A DNA stretch of 64,000 nucleotides from Typhlomys cinereus. Taxonomy: Eukaryota > Chordata > Mammalia > Rodentia > Platacanthomyidae. Below the pieces are notes generated by a model. That model made no database searches. It worked only from the letters and a program-made list of their open reading frames with translations, and was not told where the DNA came from. Each line of letters opens with the position of its first letter. Position 1 is the stretch's first letter. A program made the translations under genes and the position numbers. Where the stretch lies: contig JALPQD010000393.1 of NCBI GenBank assembly GCA_023101885.1, forward strand, positions 558,001 through 622,000, written 5' to 3'. Shown in pieces: positions 23,656 to 33,745 of the stretch.

Positions 23656-25674
23656 GGCTGACTGCAACAGTTATTATTATGCTATCACTATCTTGAAATT
23701 CCTAAAAAATTTATTTCTGAATTATTTTAACTTCCATTCAGAAAGTGAAGCAAGTGTCAGGGAAAATGGGGCATGCAGGAGAGAAAACATTTATGTCTGC
23801 ATCTGATTTTGAAATCATTCACAAATCACATGGTATCTCAGAGAAAGAGGATACATGAGAGATAAGCAGTACTTAAAACCAGTAGGAGGCAATACATTAT
23901 GTCTGTGACTACAGAAGGGGTGGAGAATCCTGGCTCACAGTGACTACAGTTTCCTTTTGAACATAAAAAGAAGGCAAATGACAGTGTCTGAAACGTAAAA
24001 CAAGTAGCTCTTTGTTACCTTTTCTCATTTGTGTTACTTTCTTGTATTACCAACCATGTATGTTGAAAGCAATGAAATGAATGGAAAGGGAAAAATACAA
24101 CCAATATTCTCTTTTCCTTTAGGTATTTACACAGCACTAGCTGAAGGCATAGGATTGGCAAAAATTTCAAAAGGTAGGATAAATGTAGTCATGACAACAT
24201 AACGTAAATGTACTTAATATTACTGAGCCATGTCCTAAGAACTTGTGAGGATGATTAATTTTGTATTATGTATATTTAATCACAACAAAAAATATTGTGT
24301 TTTAAATGAAGAATTCAATTAAAAACAGCTGAGGCAGTTATGTGGTCTGTTTGGGAGGAATGATTGAAATACATACAAACAAGCTGTGCTTTTGAGTGTT
24401 GTAGACAAGTTAATGCTATCATTCTTTCATTTAATATGACTGTTGCAGAAATAAGAACAAAACTCAAATAACTTGATTTTTTAATTTTAAAAATTCAGAA
24501 TGTTTAATAGAAGACAATAAACACCAGAGCAAATTGAGAGTGATGAAAGCAAATGTATAACTTTTTTTTTGCAAAGGTATAACTTTTAATTATAATGTTT
24601 CTCTTGGTTTTTGAACAAAACACTTCACATTTACTTTGTTCTGGGCTCCACAAATTATCTAACTAGCCTTCTTCATCTATGCTATGGCAATGATGAATGT
24701 TCTGAAAAATGTAAAGAACAAATAAAACCCCCATGTATATTGCCTTGTGAGCACTAATTTCCATAAAATTACACTTCAACATGAGCATTTTAATCCAGCA
24801 CTATTAGAACTTTATCTTGTGGAATCCCTTTTATAGCTTTCCAACTCTTGATTTTTTTTCCATGTATGTGGTGTTTGAGAGACATATCCCACATTTCAGC
24901 CTTGTATTAATCAGTGACAACATTAACAATGAAAAGCTAATGAAACAGAAAGGATTTTAATTATTCATACTCATCTTTTCATTTTTATTAATTGCTTTGT
25001 GGGTTTTTCCATACAGTTTGTTAGATTAGAGGATTCTCAAAAAGAAAAAAAAATAAAGGCTTTTAAACTCCCATAGTCCCTTTTATGTTGCTCTTGCCAA
25101 TTCTAGAAGCAATATAAACAGAAAAGCAATTCCTCTTGCATCTGTGAAGAACCACTATGCTAAGCTGGTTCGTGAGGTTGGGATACTCCTTTAATTATCT
25201 TTTGCATCTGTAGCATCTTTTTATATAGTGACTTTTTCTGTAAAATGCTTGCCTAATATGTTCATGTTATTAATTACTGAAATAAAGAAGAAATGATAGT
25301 GTCTTTCTTCACTGTTTTGCCATATTCACTTTGTCCTTTCTATCTTCATGCATCTGTCACTAACTCTAGTGGATGTCACATTTTCAAAGCACACACCTCT
25401 GTTTAGCCTCAGGGAATGAGGTAGGCATTGAATCTTAGAATATTGTTTTATATCTACATCTATATCATCTATATCTACATCTATATCTATATCTGTATAT
25501 ACATACACACATTTGATGCCCCATTTGATCAGTGAGATTAAGCATAAGCATTAGGTTATTTAAAAAGATATATGTTGTCACTCATGTTAAGAAAGATTCT
25601 TTTGGTTATCTGATTATAAAACCAGTACTTAGAATTGAGCTTCCAAATGGAGAAAAAAGCTCTGTTAACATTCT
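23656..25674. other. Unclassified AT-rich intergenic sequence
   Basis: Contains a short CTATAT/CATCTA simple repeat at about 25447-25505. No gene or mobile element is identified. Confidence 0.45.
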
Positions 25675-26090
25675 GTGACAGATACACGTGTCAGCTCAAC
25701 AGCTGAGGACTAGGCATATCTGTGAAGAGGTAACAGTTAAGATAAACCCTGTGGAAATCAGTGGGAGATTGTTCAATTCATAAGAGAGAATCTGACCAAT
25801 TGTTCATAGAATTGTTCTGTGTAGATAAAATGAGAGAGCTGGTTCAGTAGTTAGACATACTTCAGTATACTTTTGCAGACTCACTATCTGCTGGGTGAAG
25901 AGGTTTGTCCCTCTCTCAGCAATTCCTGTGGATGTGTTATGTCTAGTTGCCTTGGTTCTTTATATTGGTATGAACTCTCTTGCTAAACTGGACTATGAAC
26001 TAACCAGAATGATAAGCAATAATAAGCCCCCTTGTTCTCTAAAGTTATTCAGTCACATAATCATATCAGCAATATAAAAACAAACTGCAA
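25675..26090 (+). mobile_element. Interspersed repeat family with TGTCAACTTGAC start (copy 2)
   Basis: It parallels the copy at 23255, with the same order of landmarks (such as 'tttgtccctctctcagc' and 'tggtatgaactctcttgc'). It is more diverged. Its right end is directly followed by an L1 3' UTR insertion. Confidence 0.55.
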
Positions 26091-26096
26091 CACTTT

Positions 26097-26470
26097 CCTT
26101 GTTGACGTAATCATAACAGGACTTTACATGACCTGTGCAATGATCAAAATATCATTGAACTCCCGTAGTCTAGCATGGATCACAGGCACTACAATCCTTG
26201 GAGGCAAAGGATTAACAGCCACAATAGTGTTCCTATACTAAAGGGGAACCCAAAAAAGAGCTCTAGGCAATGCCACTGAGTCCTTACACCTCATCAGAGA
26301 GGAGGACCCAGAGGAAAGTTTGACATGCACAATAAAGAATGCTCCAGAATGGGGAGGAGGGCACTGGGAGAAAGGGAGGGGGAAAAACAGGGCGAAAAGG
26401 GGGGAGGGAGGTAGAGGGGAATGGGGTACTTTCAACTTTGTATGAGTGGAAGACATAAAAAAAAAAGATT
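26097..26470 (+). mobile_element. 5'-truncated L1 3' UTR, plus strand
   Basis: It matches the 3' UTR at 19390-19792: 'tccttggaggcaaaggatt', 'gccactgagtccttacacc', a G-rich purine tract at about 26350-26425, then 'tttgtatgagtggaag' and an A-run. Roughly 370 bp, truncated well inside the 3' UTR. It lies at the end of the repeat above. Confidence 0.8.
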
Positions 26471-27355
26471 CACTTTGAGACCAGCTATGAAAGATGTGAA
26501 AGGTATGACAGGTTCATGAAAGGTGGACTACTGGTGATATTGAGCAAGGTGGACTTACTGTACAATGTATATAAATGAAAGTAGACTCTTAAAGATTTTT
26601 ATCATTTTCCTTCTCAAGTCATAGAGGTTTCCTTTAAAAAGTTAATTTTCCTTATACAAACTGATACCTTGTTGAATTTACATAGCGTCGCCTGTGCCCA
26701 ATACTTCTGAGAACAAGTTCTGAAATAATCCTTATGCTAAAAGATATATTATGCCTTGACATATTCTAGTATCCTACAAGATTAGTCCTAGTATACTAAA
26801 GAGGCATTGTGCATCAGACACATTATGTGTATACTGATTTGTCCTTTGTGGTATTTGAGTGTTGCACCTACTTTTTCCTCTTTGGATATGTAGAACATAA
26901 TCTCTCTTTTCTTCATTGTCTTTCTGGTGTGTATCTTCTTTTGATTTCTTAGGCTCTGTTTCTTGCATTAATAGGGCTCCAATGCTTGATTTCCAGCTCT
27001 TTTCTAGTAACTCTCTAATAATTTCCACATGTTAATCCCCTTCCAACTGAGATTTCAATTACTATATCTTACACTCTGACCTGAATCCTGAAAAGTCTTC
27101 TCTTTCTAGAGGTATTGCTTCATTATATTCTGTCTCAGCTAGAAAAGTGGTAGGTATATACTAAAGAAAACTGATATATTTTTCACATATGAAAAGAAAA
27201 CAAATATAAACAATTTACTTGATCAATGCAATAGTGTCCAATTAAGTGCCTACAAATTGAATTTAACAACAAATTTAAGACATCATATAACCTATGTTTT
27301 TTGTTCTAGGGATGTAAAGGTGCACAACACATCCAAGTCGAAAGATAAGTTTATA
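26471..27355. other. Unclassified AT-rich intergenic sequence
   Basis: A minus-strand 84-codon open frame at 26774-27028 is Lys/Glu-rich and vaguely L1-like in composition, but has no motif that proves it. Confidence 0.4.
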
Positions 27356-27730
27356 AGTCATGGTTTGTAATGTGAGCTGTCTCCCTCATGTGTTTGAATC
27401 TATAGTGTTTGAAAAGATCTTAGCAACATTAGAAAGTGGAGCCCTCCTGGAAGAAGGTTCATCACAGGGACAGGACTTGTGGTTGATTAGCCCTGTCCTG
27501 CTTGAGCAAATCGGTCTGCTTTTGAGCTTGCAATAGCAGCTTTCAGCCTCCATGATGTCTGCAATGACTTCTCCAGCTTTTGCCAGCCAGCCATGTCTTT
27601 CCTATCATGAAGGACTATCTCCCCTCTGGAATCTTAAGCTGAATAACTCTCCCTTTCTTTCTTTAAGTTATTTTAGCCTGAGTGGTGTCTTACAGAAGCA
27701 GAGAAGATTAATTGTAGAAATTTGTACTAG
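27356..27730 (+). repeat. 5' LTR of MaLR-like element
   Basis: Homologous to the 3' LTR and the solo LTR: 'ctcatgtgtttgaatc', 'ggagccctcctggaagaagg', 'ttttgccagccagccatg', and an 'agctgaataactctcccttt' segment near the polyadenylation region. The right boundary is approximate. Confidence 0.75.
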
Positions 27731-29219
27731 AGAAATGGGATATTCCTGTGTCAGACTGAGAATCTGGTACCAAAAAGTGAGGTTGTTTATAAAGCTGAGA
27801 GAAGTTGGTTCCCAGTAGTATGGTCATTGCTGTGATGTACATAATATGCCTTTGGAACTGTTGGTTAGGAGAAATGTAGAGAAATTTGAGGATTTGTGCT
27901 GGAAAAACTTTTGTATCTTAAAGATGGGGCCTAAAGAGCCATTCCAGTGACATCATGGAAGAGAAAAATGCTGTAATAAATGCTGCCTGTGATGTTCCAG
28001 AAAGGAGACTCTGTTGGGAACTGGACTAGGGGAAAATGGAGTGATGTGTTAGAAGAATGTTTGATCAACTTTGCTCTTGGCCTGAAAGCTTGCCTGAAGT
28101 TAAATTTGAGTGCTTGATGGGGGAAGTTACACAGTGATGTAGTCTTGACAGTGTGGCATGGCTGCCTTTTAGTGCTCTTTTTTAAAGTTATGAGGAAAAG
28201 AACTAAGAATCAGATGGAAGAAGTAGTTGAAGCAGATGCAGTGAAAAACTTTAAGAGTTGAGCTCAAGAGATTGCAGACAGCAAAATGGCATTTTAAAGA
28301 GATTGTTAAAGAGATGTCCTTCATTAGTAAACCAAAGCCTATTCTTCTTTTGAGTAGTAGAAGAGGTTGCATGCTGAGCAAAATATTTTCAGAGAAGATT
28401 CCCCCCATAGAAAGTCAAATTCTGTTGGAAAGCAAGAGTTGAATGTGAGAGAACTACTCCTCTATAGCAAAGGCCCAAGAGAGATTTTGTCTGCAGTCAA
28501 CACAGAAAAACTGATCCAACTGAAAATCAAAGGTGTGAGTCTCCAACACAAGGCTGTAACAGAACTTGCCAACATTTTAGTCCATTTGTCCTGGTTTTAG
28601 AGGCATCTTCCAAGGTTTCAGAAAATGGTGGAAGACAGGCAGCATGTGGGAAGAAATCTGAAGTTCAGAGGACCATGTAGGGCAGCTTGTGCTGTGGAGT
28701 TAAGTCCTGGTTTGCTGTTGAAAGTGAAGATAGCAGAGATGACAGAGTCAATGAGAGATATCTGCCAAGGACAGTTGTATACACAGGATATCAGCAAATA
28801 ACAGGGATAGGTTTTGAGGTTGGCTAGCCCTACCCTTCTTGAGGAGCCAACCCAATAAAGTGATGTTTTCTATGGGCAACTGTATTGGATAGAAAGAACA
28901 GAAGCCCTTTGGAAGTAATATGATTTCAACAAAGTCTTGCCTGTTGGAAATGGAGCTGCAGGATTTGGAGTTTGTCCTGCTGATTTTAAGTTTTGTTGTG
29001 GACTCATCTTTCCTAGATATGTTTCCATTCCTCCATTTTGGAATGGGAGTGTTTATTCTGTGCCATTGTATGTTGGAAGTATAAAACTTGTCTTTTGATT
29101 TTACAGGAGGCTTTAGACTTTGAACTTTTGGATTGTGTTGACACTTTTAAAGTTGGACTAAGTATTGTTTGTATAATGAGATGGCAATAAACCTGTGGGG
29201 ATCAGGGGTGGAGTGTCAG

Positions 29220-29563
29220 GAGTATCATGCTTTCAAATGTCCTCCACAGGTTCATGTGTTTGAATCTCTCATAATTTGAAAAGGTACCTTTAGGAGTTCA
29301 AACCTTCATGGAAGAAGGCAAATCACAGGGATAGGACTTGAGGTTGGTCAGCCATACCCTTTTTGACTGAGTTAGCCTGCTCTAGAGCTTGCAACAACAG
29401 CTTTCAGACTCCATGACCTAGGCAATTTCCAGCTTCTGCCAGTCAGCCATGCCATAAAGGACTGTATCAACCTTCTAGAATCATAAGATAAATAAATCTC
29501 CCTTTATCCCATTAAGTTGCTTGACTTTGGTTGTTTGCTTAAAAGATTTGAGTAACTAGTACA
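29220..29563 (+). repeat. 3' LTR of MaLR-like element
   Basis: Parallels the 5' LTR in landmarks and order, with 'aagataaataaatctccc' as the AATAAA-containing segment. It ends 'gtaactagtaca', close to the 3' end of the solo LTR at 33170. Confidence 0.75.
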
Positions 29564-29694
29564 GCATGTAAAGAAATTTAAGGACAGCAATTACCGTACT
29601 ATTTCAATAAATTCAGAAAATATTTTTGATGAAGTTAAACATTCTTTCATAATAAAAAGTTTCCTGAAACTAAGCTAAATTTGATAAATCCATG

Positions 29695-29790
29695 ACCAGC
29701 TAAATAGAAATAATAATAGAAATAAATAGAAATAGAAAAAATAAATAGAAATAAAAATAGAAAAAATAGAAGATAGAAATAGAAAAAAAG
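29695..29790. repeat. (AAATAG)n-like low-complexity tract
   Basis: Irregular AAATAGAAATA units, A-rich; probably an expanded poly(A)-derived simple repeat. Confidence 0.8.
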
Positions 29791-29953
29791 CATTTTCTCC
29801 AAAAATCAGGAATGAGACAAATCTGTCTACTATTTATTCTCTTATCCAAAATAGAGCTTGATGTCTTAACTAAAACAATAAGGCAAAGGGAAAAACATAA
29901 ATGAGATGCTATTAAGAAGAAAAAAGTATTCTTATTTAAAGAAGTTTGCTTCT

Positions 29954-30869
29954 TTTTTTTTTTTTATTTTCTGAGATTGGGCCTCTGTAGGCCTAGGGCG
30001 ACCTCAAACTCACAGTGATTCTCCTACCCTAGGTCCCCAAGTGCTGGGATTATAGGTGTATGTCACTACACTTAACTACTTTGACACCTTTTGTAGCTAG
30101 CTTCTCTGAGAGTCACCAGATCAAAAGTTCCCAAACACTTTCAGTTGTTATTTTTTTTTATTAAAAATTTAATTATATATTTTAAAATTTTTTACCAGTT
30201 CTCTCCCTCCCCCTCCTCCCCCTCCCCTTCCCCCAGTGCCTCCCCCCCAATTCCCAGAGAGTCCTTTATTGTGTACGCCTAACTCTCCACTGGGTCCTCC
30301 TCTCCGATGACCTATAAGGACCCAGTGGCATTTCCATAAGCCCTTTCTCTTGTTCCCCTTAAGCATAAGATCACTACTATGGCTGTCAATCCCTTGCCTC
30401 CAGGGGTCTCGGTGCCCTTAACAGATGCTAGACTTTATGAGGGCAACAGTGCGCTGGACATTGCGCAGGGCATGCAAAGTCCCATTATGATTGCTTTGGC
30501 CCCAACTATTGTTGAGAATCTTGCAAATCGTTGCTCCTCCCATCCTTTTGCTCTTACAATCTTACCGCCCCCTCTTCCGCAAATGTCCCTGAGCTCCAGG
30601 ATGGGGAGAGATTAGGCTGTCCTAGTTCTATGTGATTGATATAGAGTCTCTGAAGTTCTGGATTGTGGTTTGTTGATTTTCTTTTGCAGTTTTGCTGCTC
30701 CTGCAATTCCCTTCACTCCATTCTGCTGGGCACTGTATGTCACCCCCTGGCCAGAGACAAAAAGCTGTTAAACTGGAGTCTTGTTGTAATAGCACATTCA
30801 AGGGTAGATGTAATAAGAGTAGGAAACCTCACTGAGGGAGGGGTCCATCACCCATTTGCAAAATGATTA
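29954..30869 (-). mobile_element. 5'-truncated L1 3' UTR with 3'-transduced flank containing a B1
   Basis: On the minus strand the insert contains L1 3' UTR (30869 down to about 30160), its A-rich end, about 70 bp of non-repeat sequence, then a B1-like SINE (about 30084-29966) ending in poly(A). A 17-bp TSD (29937-29953 and 30870-30886, exact) brackets the whole 916 bp, so the parts moved together. The simplest reading is that an L1 transcript read through its own poly(A) signal and ended at the poly(A) of a downstream B1. The L1 is 5'-truncated at the equivalent of about 48895 in the full-length copy. Confidence 0.85.
29966..30084 (-). mobile_element. B1-like SINE inside the transduced segment
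   Basis: Reads on the minus strand as 'acacctataatcccagcactt' ... 'gagaatcactgtgagtttgaggt' ... 'cctacagaggcc' with an A-rich tail, a good match to the B1 core. It lacks a separate TSD of its own that I can see. Confidence 0.85.
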
Positions 30870-31039
30870 TAAAGAAGTTTGCTTCTATACTTAAAGGACT
30901 TCAATAACTTAACCAGAAAACTCAAAGATATGAGATTTCATCAAAATGTCAGCATATAAATGTTTGTCTGTTTTGTATGTAATCTGTAATTTATATATTG
31001 TTTATACAAATAATGAACTTCCTAAGAAATAAGGGGAAA

Positions 31040-31775
31040 ATCCCATTTATAATAGGTTTAAAAACAAGTTATGAATGAAACTGATCATGAAAGTGAATGA
31101 CCTCCACCATGAAAACTTTAAGACTTTGAAGAAAGACCTATTATGCTCAGAGATCAGCAGAATAATACTGTGAAAATGATTGTATTACTAAAAGGCATTT
31201 TTGTGTCTCATGCAGTTTTCAGAGAGATTCTAATAACATTCTATATAAAGCTAGAAATATTAATCATAAAATTCATATGGAAACAAAAAGGTCTGAATAT
31301 CCTCAGAAAAGATGGCCAGAAAAAGTAATGCCGTAGGTACCAATATACCAAGTCATACTAACAGAAGCAGTGTGATACTAGAACAGAAAACAGATTCAGA
31401 TTCACAATCCAAAGAAATATAATAGAGGACCCAGAAATAAACTCATATATCTCAGCTAACCTGTTTTTTTTTAAAAAGGTGTCAAAAGAACAGATTGGAT
31501 AAAAGATAGACTCTTTAACAAATGGTGTCAGGGAAAATGGATATCCATCTTTGCTATATAAGAATGAAACTAGTTTCCTATCTCTCGCTCTGGATAAAAA
31601 TAATTCAAAATATATCAAACGCCTTAATTTAATACCTTGAACTCTGCTGGAACAAAACTAGAAATCCCTTGAAGATGCAAACTTTGACTGGAATTTCTAA
31701 AAAGTAATGTAACATTTCAAGAAATAATGCCAAGAATTGATAAATGGGATGGCATGGTATTAAATAGCTTCTGTC
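31040..31775 (+). mobile_element. Ancient L1 ORF2 fragment, plus strand
   Basis: A short stretch translates to KFIWKQKGLNILRKDGQKK, equivalent to the [13 protein letters not shown] segment of ORF2p. Downstream nucleotides resemble the following ORF2 region up to the block like 'aattgataaatgggatggcatg' and 'aatagcttctgtccagcaaaag'. Many stops and indels are present. It is older than the other L1s in this window. Confidence 0.7.
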
Positions 31776-31869
31776 CAGCAAAAGAATGACTGGTGGGTCC
31801 ACACTGGAAGCTGGAAAAAGACAACTGAGTGGAAGAGGGATGACTGAATAGCAAAGATGGCCCTAGAAA

Positions 31870-32340
31870 TCAATAAATGAAAAGCAGAAAAATAATAATT
31901 AAATTGAATAATGACAAAAATTAAATTCCATGAAAAGTTTAATAAAATTCATAAACCTATTGCTAGAAAGAGAAATAATATATAATTTAAAAGTTATGAT
32001 CACAAATCTTACAATCTTTGAGAAAAAATAACCATCTTTAGAAATGGGATTTGAATAATTGTGAAGCACAGGAGGAAAACACAATTAGAAACTTAGATTG
32101 AGATGTAAGACCCTCACTTCCTAGCTCAAATGTTAGAAAGATGCTCCCTTTGGTGAATTCTACCAGATTTTTAAGGGAGAAACTAAGCAAATCCTTCCAA
32201 GAAATAGAGTGGTGGGACAATTATCCAGAACTTTTCATGAGGCCAATACTACCCTGATAACAAAACCAAATAAATTTCAAAAACTACAAACCTGTATTTC
32301 AGTTTTCATTAATGCTAATTAATCTACAAAAATCAAATAT
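31870..32340 (+). mobile_element. Ancient L1 ORF2 fragment (reverse-transcriptase N-terminal part), plus strand
   Basis: It contains 'tttggtgaattctaccagat', 'aatccttccaagaaatagag', 'aggccaatactaccctgata' and 'aaaaactacaaacctgtatt', typical of the ORF2 stretch just before and in the start of the reverse transcriptase. In an intact L1 this lies upstream of the piece at 31040-31775, but here it lies downstream, so the fragments are permuted or are separate insertions. Confidence 0.65.
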
Positions 32341-32813
32341 CATGGTTGCCATGATAATAAAACGATAATTGAAATGATCACCTGAGAAGAATAAGGTGGA
32401 AAAATTATTATTTTAAAACATTTAGTACTCAAACATTTAAAAAATTTATTTTGTTTATTATAAAACTTATCCTAAATTATTATTACTATCTTGATAAACT
32501 ATGTTTATAAGAACTCTACAATTAGCATAATAATTGATTAAATATTTCATGATAGCCTATGTCAGGAATATTTTAAGGATTTCCACATTTTTTTCAATGC
32601 TGCACTAAAAATAAAAGGTAAAAGATGGAAAAAGTAAAATTGGCTGAATTTTTAAATGATTTTTAAACTTTGTAAAGGATGACAAAAGGTAAAGAATTAC
32701 AAGAGTCATTTGATTAGGATATATTTGCAGCAAATTTACAATAGAGCCAAGAGCATAAACCTCTAACTGGAGAACAGCTTAAGTTTCTGAAATAAGCTTT
32801 AAGTGAATAAAGA

Positions 32814-33170
32814 TGTCATGGTTTGAAATGTGTCCCCCACAGTCTCATGTGTTTGACAAGGTCATGGCACTTTGAGAGGTGGAGCCTTGCTAGAGGAAGG
32901 CAGTCACAAGGGGTGGGCCTTGAGGTGGATTAGTCCCACCCCACCTCCAGGAGAAGTCTGCCTTTGCTGAAAGCAGTCTGTAACTCTCAGCTTCCAAGAT
33001 GTCTGCGGTGACTTAGCCTCTTCCAGCTTTGGCCAGCCAGCCATGCTGCCTCTGCTTTGAGAGACTGTACCTTCCTTCTGGAACCGTAAGCTGAATGAAT
33101 CTTCCTTTTCTCCATAAGTTGTTTGACTTTGTGTGCTCTCTCACAGCAATAGTTAAGAGTAACTGTTACA
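32814..33170 (+). mobile_element. Solo MaLR-type LTR with 5-bp TSD
   Basis: Starts TG (TGTCATGG) and ends CA (GTTACA). It is flanked by an exact 5-bp duplication AAAGA at 32809-32813 and 33171-33175, the duplication length typical of ERVL/MaLR integration. The 357-bp body is homologous to the two LTRs at 27356 and 29220. The internal region has been lost by LTR-LTR recombination, leaving one LTR. This copy is better preserved than the paired LTRs. Confidence 0.85.
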
Positions 33171-33539
33171 AAAGAGATAGGGTGTGAATTTTGGATTGGA
33201 ATCTTCCATGTTTTCTAAAGATGTGTAGAGAGTATGGAAATCTATAGCTTAAAATTTTTCTGGAAGCTAAGTGCCTTATTGAACTTCACTGATTATGTTT
33301 ACTCATTAGCCTGTGACATTTAGCAATTCCAAGATCTTTGCCCACTTTCAATTTGTTTTTGAGCAAGCTACACAAAATGGCATGGTAATGGTGCAAAGGT
33401 CTAGTCATTCAGTTCAACTTGAGACTCTTCTAGTGGGATCAAGCCTATCCCAGTGATTGTCAGCCGACTGAGTCTTTGTCAAATCTCATTGCCATCCAGT
33501 GTTTTGTCTTGTTCCTGAAAGCTTATGAAGGTTATCCAC

Positions 33540-33745
33540 ATTACCACCAAACCATTTCTCTTGGGAAAATATCTAGGAATGCGATGTCTGGTTCATGGGT
33601 CAATCTGCCTCCCGTTGGAAGATGCTGAGGTGTTTCCATGTCTGCAGCATCTGTCTATGAGAGTTCCAAATGCTCCAGGTATTATCAGCAGCAGTTGTTG
33701 TCATTTCCTCATTTTCCCACCAAACTGGGAACAGTCATTTGTTTG
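33540..33745 (-). mobile_element. Possible ancient L1 fragment
   Basis: A stretch like 'ctaggaatgcgatgtctggttcatggg', with a later 'tgagagttccaaatgctcca', resembles the minus strand of the C-terminal ORF2 region of very old mammalian L1s. Heavily decayed. Confidence 0.35.

Larger units (their letters stand above)
27356..29563 (+). mobile_element. MaLR-type (ERVL-MaLR-like) element with two LTRs and noncoding interior
   Basis: Two LTRs in the same orientation, at about 27356-27730 and about 29220-29563, enclose about 1.5 kb. After the 5' LTR comes 'aatctggtaccaaaaagtgaggtt', matching the typical start of MaLR internal sequence. The interior has no long open frame, as expected for these non-coding, trans-mobilised retroelements. 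The LTRs are clearly diverged from each other, so the insertion is old. The 3' LTR ends in ACA, like the related solo LTR at 32814-33170. The terminal TSD has decayed. Confidence 0.75.

Noticed and set aside
26774..27028. 84-codon minus-strand frame with Lys/Glu-rich composition considered as L1 ORF1
   Set aside because: No coiled-coil heptads or RRM motifs and no collinear L1 sequence around it.
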